A DNA stretch of 64,000 nt from G963422565 sp963422565 (GTDB lineage Bacteria; Pseudomonadota; Alphaproteobacteria; MPNO01): NCBI GenBank assembly GCA_963422565.1, contig OY730228.1, positions 3,286,001 to 3,350,000 of the forward strand, read 5' to 3'. Below, in pieces: positions 17,081 to 25,791 of the stretch. The position numbers and the translations under genes are program-made. The notes beneath the pieces were generated by a model. It was not told the origin of the DNA, did not search any database, and saw only the letters and a list, made by a program, of their open reading frames with translations. Within the stretch, counting starts at the first letter, position 1; each line of letters opens with the position of its first letter.

Positions 17081-18310
17081 ATGGACCTCATCCTCAGGAA
17101 CGCGCGCATCGCCGGCTGCGACGACGGCAACCCGATGGACATCGGGATCGACGGCGGCCGGATCGCGGCCATCGAGCCCGGACTCCCGGCGGCGGCCGAG
17201 ACCCTCGACGTCGGGGGGCGCCTCGTCGGGCCCGGCTTCGTCGAAACCCACATCCACCTCGACAAGTCCTGCATCCTCGAGCGGTGCGAGTCGACCCGCG
17301 GCGACCTCGAGGAAGCGATCGAGCAGGTCGCGAAGGCGAAGCGGGAGTTCACGGCCGAGGACTGCCGCGAGCGCGCGGTCCGGACCCTCGAGAAGTGCCT
17401 CCGCCACGGCACCACCCACATGCGCACCCACCTCGAAGTGGACCCGGTCATCGGGCTCCGGAGCCTCGAGGGGATCATGCCCCTCATCGACGAGTACCGG
17501 TGGGCCATCGACCTCGAGATCTGCGTCTTCCCCCAGGAGGGACTCCTCAACAACCCGGGGACCGACGAGCTCATGGTGGAGGGTCTGAAGCGGGGCTGCC
17601 GGGTGGTCGGCGCCGCCCCCTACACCGACACCGACCCGAAGGGTCAGATCGACCGGGTGTTCGAGATGGCCCGCGAGTTCGACGTCGACATCGACATGCA
17701 CCTCGACTTCGGCGCGGACCACGACGAGCTCGACATCTTCCACGTGTGCCGGCTCGCCGAGCGGCACGGGTACGAGGGGCGGGTCGCGGTCGGCCACGTG
17801 ACGAAGCTCTCGACGATGCCGATGGAGCGGCTCGACGAGGTCGCGCGGACGGCGGCGGGCGCGGGGGTCGCGATGACCGTGCTGCCGTCGACGGACCTCT
17901 TCCTCATGGGGAGGCACATGGAGCACGACGTGATGCGGGGGGTGACCCCGATCCACCGCATGATCGAGCACGGGGTCAACTGCGCCCTCTCGTCCAACAA
18001 CGTCCTCAACCCGTTCACTCCCTTCGGCGACTGCTCCCTCATCCGGATGGCGAACCTCTACGCGAACGTCTGCCACGTCGGGAAGCGCGACGACATCGTG
18101 GAGTGCCTCAACATGGTGACGGAGCGGGCGGCCCGCCTCGCCCGCCTCGAGAACTACGGGGTCGCGGTGGGCAACGACGCCGACCTCGTCGTGCACGACT
18201 GCGAGGACCCGGCGGCGGCGGTCGCCGAGCTGGTACCGCCCCTCGCCGGCTTCAAGCGGGGCCGGCGCACGTTCACCCGCGAGCCGGTCGTCCTGCACCG
18301 GCCGGGCTGA
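17081..18310 (+). CDS. Cytosine-deaminase/AtzC-like amidohydrolase
   Basis: A 409-residue metal-dependent amidohydrolase of the cytosine deaminase/N-isopropylammelide hydrolase group, which hydrolyse C-N bonds in ring compounds. Seen in order: composite beta-sandwich N-terminus (MDLILRNARIAG), metal motif ETHIHLDKS, HGTTHMRTHLEVD, DIDMHLDFGADHDE and RVAVGHVTKLS. The strand that carries the metal Asp in CodA reads SSNNVLNPFTP here, with Asn in place of Asp. GGGAGG lies 6 bp before the ATG. Position behind an ABC importer suggests it acts on the imported compound; the substrate is unknown. Confidence 0.82.
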   Translation: MDLILRNARIAGCDDGNPMDIGIDGGRIAAIEPGLPAAAETLDVGGRLVGPGFVETHIHLDKSCILERCESTRGDLEEAIEQVAKAKREFTAEDCRERAVRTLEKCLRHGTTHMRTHLEVDPVIGLRSLEGIMPLIDEYRWAIDLEICVFPQEGLLNNPGTDELMVEGLKRGCRVVGAAPYTDTDPKGQIDRVFEMAREFDVDIDMHLDFGADHDELDIFHVCRLAERHGYEGRVAVGHVTKLSTMPMERLDEVARTAAGAGVAMTVLPSTDLFLMGRHMEHDVMRGVTPIHRMIEHGVNCALSSNNVLNPFTPFGDCSLIRMANLYANVCHVGKRDDIVECLNMVTERAARLARLENYGVAVGNDADLVVHDCEDPAAAVAELVPPLAGFKRGRRTFTREPVVLHRPG

Positions 18311-18322
18311 CGTGCCGCAACC

Positions 18323-18438
18323 ATGACCCTGCCCGACGAGACCCCGGCGGCGCGTTCTGTCGCGATACCCACGTGGCTCTCCCGGGCGCCCCGGACGGAC
18401 CGCTCGCGGGGCTCCGGTTCGCGGCGAAGGACATCTGC
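18323..18438 (+). pseudogene. Amidase-signature enzyme, N-terminal remnant
   Basis: Downstream of the amidohydrolase an amidase begins (ATG 18323, MTLPDETP). After a one-base loss in a CCCC run it continues in another frame as AFCRDTHVALPGAPDGPLAG and LRFAAKDI, the segment that carries the catalytic Lys. It stops at about 18438, where istB sequence starts. This third member of the operon would have completed an import-then-hydrolyse pathway for an amide compound. It is dead here. Confidence 0.7.
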
Positions 18439-19031
18439 GGTCGAGGATGGCGTCGGCGAGGGTGGGGTCCGCGATGACGGCATGCCAGTTCTCCACGGGC
18501 AATTGTGAAGTCACGATTGTGGAACTCAACCCATGGCGGTCTTCGATAATTTCGAGCAGGTCACGGCGGTTCTCGGCGCCGAGCTTGGACACCCCCCAGT
18601 CGTCGATGACCAGGACGTTGGTCTTGGCGATCGAGGCCAGCAGCTTGGCGTAGCGTCCGTCGGCGCGGGCGATGGCCAGCTCGGTCAGCAACCGCGGGAG
18701 GCGCCGATACGCTGCGCTGTATCCATTGCGGCACGCGCTGTGGGCGAGGGCGCACGATATTAAACTCTTTCCCACCCGGCCGGTCCGGTGATGAGGCAGT
18801 TGAGATGGTCGCGGATCCAGCGCCCGTGGGCGAGCGACAGCACGAGGTCGCGGTCGAGCCCGCGGGGTTGTCGGAAGTCGATGTCCTCGATGCCCGCTGC
18901 GTGACGCAACCGAGCGCGCCGCAGCCGGTCGGTGAGTTGGCGCGAGGCGCGCTCGGTGAGCTCGCGGTCGACTTGGCCATGCCGGCGCAGCGCAGTTGGT
19001 GGAGCTTGTCCACGGTGGGATGAGTCAACAT
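18439..19031 (-). pseudogene. istB: istB, broken
   Basis: IstB is the AAA+ helper ATPase of IS21 transposition. The start (MLTHPTVDKLHQLRCAGMAK) is followed by an internal deletion and frame change: about 40 residues of the N-terminal domain are missing before TERASRQLTDRLRRARLRHA. Walker A is disrupted around 18770-18790 (CLITGPAG then a frame change into GKSLISCALAHSACRNG). The second half is readable up to ADPTLADAILDR, where the gene ends at the amidase junction. At least three lesions are present. Confidence 0.82.
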
Positions 19032-19044
19032 GTCGGATCTCCTT

Positions 19045-20138
19045 TCAGGTGTAGTAGCTCGCGCCACGCAGGTTGGCGTGCTCGATGGCGAGGCCGAGCT
19101 CGATTTGCTCGCTGGGTCGCTTGTCGAGGCGGTGGTTGAGGATCGATTCGACGCTGCGGTAGCTGTTGGCGCCGAGCGCCACGGCCCGAGCCGCGGCGGC
19201 CTTCAGGCGCTCCTCGCCGTAGCTGTCGACCAGGCGCAGGATCCCCAGGCACGAGCGGAACGCCTGCTGGGGGTGGGGTCTGGAACGAAGCACCGTTTCG
19301 ATGAGGGTCGCGGTGTGCGGTCCGATGGTTGTGGCCCAGCGGATGAAGCGTTCGGGGGACCACTGGCCCATCTTGCGGTGCTTCTCGGGCATGTGCTCGT
19401 CGGCGGTGGTGTGACGGCCTTGCAGCGGGGAGCGCACGTGGCTGGCGACGCGCTGGCCGCGGTATAGGCACTCCACGGTGGTGGCGGTCAGACGCACGTC
19501 GAGCTGGCGCCCGACCAGGGCGTGGCGGACGGAGTAGTCATGCCGGTCGAGTTCGACGTGGTAGTCGATGTTGACCCGCGCCTTCTTCCACTCGGCGAAT
19601 ACGTACCGCTGGGTGGGAAGGGGCCCAAGCGCGGGGCGGTCGAGTTGCTCGAACAGCTCACGCCGCGAGCCCGGGAGCTTGCGGAACGGGCGGTTGTTGA
19701 GCCGCTCGAGCAGCTTCGCGATCGCGGCGTGAGCTCAGCCAGGGAGAAGAACGTGCGGTTGCGAAGCGCGGCCAGGATCCAGCGCTCAACCACCTGCACC
19801 CCGACCTCGGCTTTGGCCTTATCCCTCGGTTTTTTCACCCGAGCCGGGAGCACGGCTACCCCGTAATGGCAGGCCAGATCGTGGTAGGTGGGGTTGGTGT
19901 CGGGCTCGTAGCGGTGCGCTCGACTCACTACCGAACGAAGGTTGTCCGGGATGAGGAGCTCGCTACATCCCCCATAGAACTCGAACGCGCGCACGTGCGA
20001 GGCGATCCAGTCCGGCAGCGTCTGCGTCCACCTCGCCTCGGCATAGGTGTAGTTCGAGGCCCCGAGCACCGCGACGAATATCTGCGCCTCGCGAAGCTCT
20101 CCGGTGTCGCGGTCCACCACCGGGACGGTCTGCCCAGC
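19045..20138 (-). pseudogene. istA: istA, 5'-truncated and frameshifted
   Basis: IstA is the DDE transposase of IS21. The N-terminal DNA-binding part is missing, and the frame enters at [20 protein letters not shown]. The catalytic core reads well to RTFFSLAEL, where a one-base loss near 19735 shifts the frame. The rest ([20 protein letters not shown] through [17 protein letters not shown]) continues in the other frame to the natural end, RGASYYT. The stop lies 13 bp before istB, as usual for the family. Confidence 0.85.
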
Positions 20139-20347
20139 GTAAGCGGCCAAAGTAGGCCGTTGTTTCATTTCTGAGGATTGACTGATTCACTGGTCTCCTT
20201 TATTCGCAGGAGGCGAATGCGGTCATGGCGAGATTGAACGGTTCGGTTCGTTACCGTCGACGCACGGCGAGCGAGTGGCGGGAGTTGGTTTCATAGTTCG
20301 AACGGGGCGGGCAAAGTCGCAGGGCCTTTCGCTGAGTACGTTCGATT
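20139..20347 (+). mobile_element. IS66a-type end fragment with dead tnpA start
   Basis: Begins with the IS66 terminus GTAAGCGGCCAAAGTAGGCC and matches the end at 9305 in inverted orientation with few changes. The tnpA start at 20225 carries a CAG-to-TAG change at codon 24. A deletion of about 18 bp between two short TCGCAGGG repeats follows. The fragment stops at 20347, where IS3c sequence begins. It had inserted into istA. Confidence 0.85.
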
Positions 20348-20408
20348 GAGGTGGCCCCGGTTCGTCGGACAGCCTGACGGCTGAGCTAAGGTGTATTCCG
20401 GTTGTTTC

Positions 20409-20981
20409 TCAGGCCGCCAGAATTCCCTTGAATCGATCTTGCTGCTGCTGCGCCTGTGGAGATGTGGGCAAGGCGTTTCGCGCCTTGCCCACATCTCCAC
20501 AGGCGTCTCGCCTCGATAGGCCTCGGCCGGCGTCCGCCCGCCCAGCGCCGAGTGCGGTCTCTCGGTGTTGTAGAAGCCGATCCACTCGCCAATGACGCGC
20601 CGGGCCGTGAGGCCGTCGGCGATCTCGTGCAGGTAGACCGCCTCGTATTTGAGCGAGCGCCACAGCCGCTCGATAAAGATGTTGTCCATGCACCGGCCGC
20701 GTCCGTCCATCGAGATGCGGATGCCAGCCTCCCGCAGGCGCCCGGTGAAGGCGAAGCCGGTGAACTGACTGCCCTGGTCAGTGTTGAAGATTTCTGGCGC
20801 CCCATATCGCGCCAGGGCTTCGTCGAGCGCGTCCGTACAGAAGCCGGCATCCAGCGTGTTCGACAGCCGCCAGGCCAGCACAAAGCGGCTCGCCCAGCCC
20901 ATGATCGCCACCAGGTAGAGGAAGCCGCGCTGCACCGGGATGTAGGTGATGTCGGCACACCAGACATGGTCCGGCCGCTTG
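20409..20981 (-). pseudogene. IS3c orfB (DDE transposase), fragment
   Basis: The DDE integrase core is readable: VWCADITYIPVQRGFLYLVA (first Asp), NTDQGSQFTGFAF (second Asp) and MDNIFIERLWRSLKYE (Glu), then the C-terminal EWIGFYNTERPHSALGGRTP. The N-terminal HTH_21 region is missing because IS66b cut the gene. Near the C-terminus a two-base insertion within a palindrome displaces the natural ending SPQAQQQQDRFKGILAA into another frame. Confidence 0.82.
20451..20505. repeat. 25-bp perfect inverted repeat
   Basis: Arms 20451-20475 and 20481-20505 are exact reverse complements around the loop TTTCG. The left arm begins CGCCTGTGGAGATGTGGG. It lies at the 3' end of IS3c orfB and would make a very stable cruciform or RNA hairpin, probably the element's own transcription stop. 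Confidence 0.85.
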
Positions 20982-21012
20982 GTAAGCGTCCGGCGTGACC
21001 GCCCCTGCAGGC

Positions 21013-22428
21013 TCAGCGGTCAGCTTGCAGATCGGCTACCGGCTTGGTGTTCCACGGCAACAGCTCGTCGACGCGGTTGATCTTGTAGTCGGGTATGCGT
21101 TCGAGGACCTGGGCGAGCCAAGCCTGCGGGTCGACGTAGTTGAGCCTGGCGGTCTCGATCAGGGTGCAGGCGATGGCGGCGGCCTTGCCGCCGCTGGACG
21201 AGCCCATAAAGAGATAGTTCTTCCGGCCGAGCGCGATCGGCCTCATGGCGCGTTCGGCCGGGTTGTTGTCGATCTCCAGGAAGCCGTTGTCGATATAGGG
21301 CCGAAGGCGCTTCATCCGGGTCGGTGCATAGCGGATTGCAGCGCGTCGGTCGGGCGGCTGTCCGCGGGCCTCCTTCTCGATGGCGTAGAGGGCGGCGATC
21401 CGTTCCAGCGCCTCGGCGGCGGTCGCCGAGCCCTGGGCGACATGAACATCGAAGAACTTGCGGCGTACATGCGCCAGGCAGGCGACCTCGCGGACCGACC
21501 CCGCTCGGGCCAGCGCACCGAACCCGGCATAGCCGTCCGAGTGCATCCAGCCGGCGAAGCCTTCAAGATGCGCTTTCGGATGCGCCGCCTTGCGGTCGGC
21601 CGAGAAGCGGTACCAGGCGGCCGGCGGGGCTTCGCCCTTCCAGGGGCGCTCATCCCGGACGCAGGTCCGGACCCGACCGGTCGCCGTCTTGCCGGTGCCT
21701 GGCGCCAACAGCTTGACCGGAGTGTCGTCGGCGAACAGGGCCCGGCCGGCCAGCACGTGGCGCCCGACAGCATCGGCCAGCGGGTCCAGCAGCGTCGTCG
21801 CCTTGCCGACCCGGCCGGCCAGCGTCGAGCGGTCAAGATCGATGCCATCGCGGGCGAAGATGCGGGACTGGCGGTACAACGGCAGGTGAGCGCAGTACTT
21901 CGAGACCAGCACATGCGCGAGAAGCCCGGGACCGGGTCGGCCGCGCTCGATCGGCCGCGGCGGCAACGGCGCCTGGTGGAACTTCTCGCATCCGCCGCAG
22001 GCCAGGCGCGGGCGCACGATGCGCTTCACCACGAAGCGGCCGGGAATGTACTCCAGCTCCTCGGTGACATCCTCGCCGAGACGCTCGAGGCGGCCGCCGC
22101 AGTCCGCGCAGCGCTCGCCGGGTGCGAGAACCGTCTCCTCGCGCGGCAAATGACCGGGAAGAGGCCGGCGCTTCGGTTGCCTCCTGGTGCCGGGCGTCGG
22201 CTCCGGGACCGCCTCCGCCGCCTGCGCGATCTCCTCGTCCTCGATCCCGAGTTCAAGCTGGTCGAGGGCTTCGGACGTGGCGCCGAAACGCTGCCGGCGC
22301 AGACCCGCAAGCTGGTGCTTGAGCTTCTCGATCAGGAGATCGCGGTTGCGCAGCTCGGCCTGCGAGGCCAGCACCATCGCCTTCAGCGCGGCGATGTCGT
22401 CGGGCAGGGTCCGGGCTTCGTCGAGCAT
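21013..22428 (-). CDS. tnpC: IS66b transposase TnpC, internally shortened
   Basis: A 471-residue IS66 transposase. In order: N-terminal coiled coil (ELRNRDLLIEKLKHQLAGLR), RFGATSEAL motif, Cys4 zinc finger (CADCGGRL ... CGGCEKFH), and a DDE core with Asp in LFADDTPVKLL, Asp in WMHSDGYAGFG and Glu in EIDNNPAERAMRP. Between about residues 355 and 375 the family normally has a further stretch of some 40-45 residues. Here RRAAIR runs straight into YAPTRMKRLRPYID, an apparent in-frame deletion. The catalytic residues remain; activity is doubtful. Confidence 0.85.
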   Translation of the reverse strand: MLDEARTLPDDIAALKAMVLASQAELRNRDLLIEKLKHQLAGLRRQRFGATSEALDQLELGIEDEEIAQAAEAVPEPTPGTRRQPKRRPLPGHLPREETVLAPGERCADCGGRLERLGEDVTEELEYIPGRFVVKRIVRPRLACGGCEKFHQAPLPPRPIERGRPGPGLLAHVLVSKYCAHLPLYRQSRIFARDGIDLDRSTLAGRVGKATTLLDPLADAVGRHVLAGRALFADDTPVKLLAPGTGKTATGRVRTCVRDERPWKGEAPPAAWYRFSADRKAAHPKAHLEGFAGWMHSDGYAGFGALARAGSVREVACLAHVRRKFFDVHVAQGSATAAEALERIAALYAIEKEARGQPPDRRAAIRYAPTRMKRLRPYIDNGFLEIDNNPAERAMRPIALGRKNYLFMGSSSGGKAAAIACTLIETARLNYVDPQAWLAQVLERIPDYKINRVDELLPWNTKPVADLQADR

Positions 22429-22502
22429 GGCCGCGCCCTGGCGGAAAGGGCCGCAAAAGGGAAGCTCAAATACAAGTCAACTTGTTGTTAATAAACCATG
22501 AA

Positions 22503-22850
22503 TCATCCTGCAACCAGAGGCCTCCAGGTGCGCACCGGCGCCCGCCAGTCGATCCCCTCCAGCAGCATCGACAGCTGCGCCGGCGTCACCGGCACCTTGC
22601 CCCCGGACGCCGACGGCCACACGAAACGGCCGCGCTCCAGGCGCTTGGCGAACAGGCACGCCCCCTGGCCGTCCCACCAGATCATCTTGACGAGGTCGCC
22701 CCGGCGTCCCCGGAACACGAACAGATGCCCCGAACAAGGATCCGCCTTGATCACCCGCTCGGCCTGCGCTGCGAGGCCCGGAAACCCCTTGCGCATGTCC
22801 GTCACGCCGCTCGCCAGCCAGACCCGGGTCGAAGACGGCACCGGGATCAT
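22503..22850 (-). CDS. tnpB: IS66b accessory protein TnpB
   Basis: A 115-residue IS66 Orf2 starting [19 protein letters not shown]. The family core [38 protein letters not shown] and the C-terminal [14 protein letters not shown] are present. The start overlaps the tnpA stop by 4 bp. Intact. Confidence 0.9.
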   Translation of the reverse strand: MIPVPSSTRVWLASGVTDMRKGFPGLAAQAERVIKADPCSGHLFVFRGRRGDLVKMIWWDGQGACLFAKRLERGRFVWPSASGGKVPVTPAQLSMLLEGIDWRAPVRTWRPLVAG

Positions 22851-23190
22851 CCGCCGAGCGCCCGCACCACGCGGCACAGCGCGCCCACATCGAACGACCC
22901 GCTCGCGCTCACCCGGTGCCCGCTCGGCTGAACGATCTCGATCCGACCGTCCGATGAAGCCTGCGGCGCCGAAGCCCGCCCCGGCACCACCCCACCGGCA
23001 GGAAGGACAGCGCACCCTCGCCATCCTCCGTCGGCCAGTAGCGCGGATCGCGGCGCCACTTGAAGATCAGGTTCGCGTTGACGTCGTAGCGACGGCCCAC
23101 TTGGAACACTGAAACCCCCAGCGCACAGGTCTGCGCCACAATCCGGCGCTTCTCATCCTCCGACCAGAACCGCCGTGTCCGACGCGCCAC
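22847..23190 (-). pseudogene. tnpA: IS66b tnpA, frameshifted
   Basis: TnpA starts at a GTG (23190) placed 7 bp after AAGGAGG and reads VARRTRRFWSEDEKRRIVAQ with a homeodomain-like helix-turn-helix through [14 protein letters not shown]. After ALSFLPVG the frame must shift by one base to continue [19 protein letters not shown] and end CRVVRALGG. One G appears lost from a GGGGG run near 23000. It may be real decay or a homopolymer sequencing error. Confidence 0.75.
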
Positions 23191-23203
23191 CGCAAAGCCT
23201 CCT

Positions 23204-23240
23204 TCGATGGTGTCCACCAGCCGATGGTGGACACCATCGA
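23204..23240. repeat. 16-bp perfect inverted repeat at the IS66b tnpA leader
   Basis: Arms TCGATGGTGTCCACCA and TGGTGGACACCATCGA surround the loop GCCGA, directly upstream of the tnpA ribosome-binding site. In the mRNA it would form a strong leader hairpin that could limit tnpA translation, or it may be a binding site for the element's own protein. Confidence 0.8.
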
Positions 23241-23355
23241 CCTCCAAACCATCCCATCCGAAACCGAGGCTTCAAACAAACCCGCCGCAAGGGCGGTCAG
23301 GCCAGACGCTTACGATAGAGAGGACGAACCGCGCGTCGGCGCCGCTCCACGGCGG

Positions 23356-23583
23356 TCAGGAGGGGACGAGCTTGAGGAGGCCGAAAGTGATGGCGGCCTT
23401 GGCGACCACGATGGCGAGCGCGACCTTGTGGAGGTCGGCTTTGGTGGCGACGCGTCCGAGATCCGCCCCCGCCGCATCGCGCATGGCGCTGGCGGCGGCT
23501 TCGGCTTGGCGGCGATCGAAACCGGCGACTTCGAGCTCGCGGGCAGCCTTGAGGGCGTCGAAGGTGCCGGCGGTCACGAGCAT
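23356..23583 (-). CDS. Small DUF1640-like coiled-coil/membrane protein
   Basis: A 75-residue protein. FDALKAARELEVAGFDRRQA matches the start of DUF1640 (CCDC90-like) proteins, in which a short helical head precedes a coiled coil and a membrane segment. ATKADLHKVALAIVVAKAAI is such a stretch, and the C-terminus ITFGLLKLVPS is hydrophobic enough to be a membrane anchor. It is shorter than full DUF1640 proteins. Bacterial members are common beside mobile DNA and have no settled function. It looks intact and lies between IS66b and a chimeric gene. Confidence 0.6.
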   Translation of the reverse strand: MLVTAGTFDALKAARELEVAGFDRRQAEAAASAMRDAAGADLGRVATKADLHKVALAIVVAKAAITFGLLKLVPS

Positions 23584-23673
23584 CTCCTATCGACCATAAC
23601 AAGAGTACCCATCGATCCGACGACCGATGCAACGGACGAAACCTATTTTATCATTTCCTGGCCCCCAACAGCG

Positions 23674-24573
23674 CTAAAACTGCTTGACGAAGCCCAATTC
23701 GGCGCGGTTTCGTTTGTAGTCTTGTAGTTGGGCGTTGGTGGTCCTCATTTCGTCGACCAGCGTCAGTCTAGGGCTGAAGCCGGCGAATGTCAGGCCCCGG
23801 TTCAGGACGGAGACCCGCAGCGTTCGGGTCATGTCGGTGCGGCGCGTCCCGTCGTCGGTATAGTGGGGCCAGCCGCCGTCGCCGCCCTCGTAGGCGGTTC
23901 GGCGCAACGCCCCGCTGGCTCCCAGCGTGAAACCCCGCGGCAGGACGAAGGACGCTCCGCGCCGGCCCCAGAGGGCTGCGCTCCGCCATTGCTTGGTCTT
24001 CGGACGGTCGCGGTCATGACCCAGCGTTGCCCAAAGCCGCAGCGTCGGGGTCGCCACCCAGGACGCTCCCAGAGAAACCTCCCTCGCCGGGCCGTCGAGA
24101 TAGTCGTGCCGGCGATAGTCGCGCTTGCGCCAGGCTGCCGAGGCATCGAGCCGCCATCGCGGACCCAGGCGGCGCTCCGCCTCGATCCGCCCGCCGAACG
24201 TGTCGCTGTCGGGATTTCCGCTGTGCCATTGCCGGGAGACTTCGGCAAGCAGGCTCACCTCGCTGGCGGCGCCAATCAGCCAGCGCGGCCCGAGATGGAG
24301 GCCGACGAAGGTGCGGTCGAAGGTGCTGCCTTCATATTCGCGCCGAGACGCGTCTCCCCCGGCGCGAATGCCGAGGCGTTCGGTCAAGGGATACGCGTAT
24401 TCGCCGCCGCAGAAGACCTTCGGCTTCAACGTCGCGCCGACGGCGTTCAGCAGATTGGCGAGCGGCCCGTAGCTCGACCGCTCCCCGGTCGCGCCGCCCG
24501 AGGCGCGCACCCGCCCGAGATCGGCGAAATAGGCCTCGACCGCCGCGGCGAGCTTTGTATTTGTTCCCGTCAT
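23674..24573 (-). pseudogene. In-frame chimera: DNA methyltransferase N-terminus joined to a SLAM-like beta-barrel
   Basis: The 299-codon frame joins two unrelated parts. Residues 1 to about 55 (MTGTNTKLAAAVEAYF, RASGGATGERSSYGPLANLL, VGATLKPKVFC) match the extreme N-terminus of type ISP/IIG restriction-methyltransferase proteins, which normally continue for many hundred residues. From about residue 56 the sequence is the C-terminal outer-membrane barrel of a surface lipoprotein assembly modifier (SLAM, DUF560): GGDASRREYEGSTFDRTFVG, alternating amphipathic strands, and the ending RNRAELGFVKQF with a terminal Phe. The barrel lacks its TPR domain and a signal peptide, so it cannot be exported normally. 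I treat it as a recombination relic. Confidence 0.7.
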
Positions 24574-24690
24574 CAATCCCGTTTCTGGTGGAGCTTGGCC
24601 CAAGGCGCAAGCTTCCTTGCAGAAGGACCGCACCGCATCGAGGACGCGATAAACGATCATGCGTGCAGCGCGCCCGCACGCCGTTTGGGG

Positions 24691-25791
24691 TTACCCTGCT
24701 TCGGTGGACGGTTGAGGGCTGTCGCCACCAGCACTGGGGTGGGCAATAGCCTGTTGAAGGGAATCTCTCTGGGAGATCGGAGTTGGGGGTTCCCCCGGAG
24801 GGTGGTTGTGGATCGCCGGCCGGCCGATCGAGCAGGGTTCGAGGCCGGTTTGGTCGCGGCCGCGAGCGTCGCCTCGGGGCTGCCGGGCGGTCGCCGCCGC
24901 GCGGCGTTCGAACTCGTTGGGGCTCAAGTACCCCAGCCGGGAATGACGGCGTTTTGTGTCGTACCAGCCTTCCAGGAACGCGAAGATGTCCATGCGCGCT
25001 TCGGCGTGGGTCTGAAATGAGCGCCGGTCGATGAGCTCACATTCGAGCGTGGCGAAAAAGCTCTCGGCCATCGCGTTGTCGTAGCAATCGCCAGTGGATC
25101 CGGTCGAGGTCACGATTCCCTTCTCCCGACACCGCTTGCCGAAAGCGAGCGAAGTGTACCGCGTGCCCTTGTCGGAGTGGTGGATGACCCCTTCGGGGCG
25201 GCGTCGTGCGATCGCCATGTTCAGCGCCTCGAGCACCAGCTCGGTGCGAAGATGGTTGGCCATGGCCCATCCCACCACCTTGCGACTGAATACATCGAGC
25301 ACGATGGCAAGGTACACAAAGCCGTTCCAGGTCGGCACGTACGTCACGTCGGCGACCCATGTCCGGTCCCGGCGCATCGGCCCGGAACTCACGTTCCACC
25401 CGGTCCGGAGCGGCGCGGTGGTTGCGGCCCACGCGCGTGGTGTGCGCGCCCCGGCGCCGGCTGACCCCGACCAAGCCCGACTCTCGCATCAGCCGAGCAA
25501 CGCGTTTACGGCCCACCTGGCAGCCGCCAGCCACCAGTTCCGCGTGCACCCGCGGCATCCCGTAAGTGCCATCCGAATCGTCGTGGATGCGCCGAATCAT
25601 CGCGCTCAACTCCTCGTCGCGACGCGCACGATTCGATGCTCCACGACCGTGCCACGCGTAGTACCCGCTGGGGGAGACGCCCGGAACCCGGCACATCGTG
25701 GCCACCTGATGACGGGCCTGGTTCGCCCTCACGAGCTCGAAGACTTCGCCCGTACCGAGCCGGTCTCCCGAGCGAACCAGGCCGTAGCTTT
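24691..25791 (-). pseudogene. IS3a orfB, right copy, same frameshift
   Basis: DDE transposase half carrying exactly the same one-base break before the first catalytic Asp (about 25373 here) as the left copy. The shared lesion means one copy derives from the other after the mutation, or that recombination or assembly has made them equal. Confidence 0.82.

Larger units (their letters stand above)
18439..20138 (-). mobile_element. IS21-family element, decayed and truncated at both ends
   Basis: istA and istB of one IS21 element are recognisable on the minus strand, but both outer ends are gone: istB fuses to the amidase remnant at about 18438, and istA is cut at 20139 by an IS66 end. Both genes contain further lesions. 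Transposition is not possible. Confidence 0.85.
20348..20981 (-). mobile_element. IS3-family element IS3c, 5'-truncated
   Basis: The remaining end, near 20348, contains GGCCCCGGTTCGTCGGACA, an IS3-like terminal repeat. Only the 3' two-thirds of orfB remain; orfA and the other end were removed at 20982, where IS66b begins. Confidence 0.8.
20982..23313 (-). mobile_element. IS66-family element IS66b, both ends present
   Basis: A 2.33-kb element with 23-bp terminal inverted repeats that match at 21 positions; the left end begins GTAAGCGTCCGGCGTGACC. Genes run tnpA-tnpB-tnpC on the minus strand. The 8-bp flanks (GCCGCTTG and GATAGAGA) do not match, so the expected target duplication is absent. 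Sequence beyond the right end is not the missing part of IS3c, so an adjacent deletion or recombination followed insertion. Confidence 0.92.

Noticed and set aside
13972..17574. A minus-strand open frame of about 1200 codons over the liv operon
   Set aside because: It is rich in Arg, Asp, Glu and Gly without any domain and mirrors livH, livMGF and the amidohydrolase; an antisense shadow.
23356..23583. Toxin-antitoxin component
   Set aside because: The small gene has a DUF1640-like coiled coil and no partner gene of TA size next to it.
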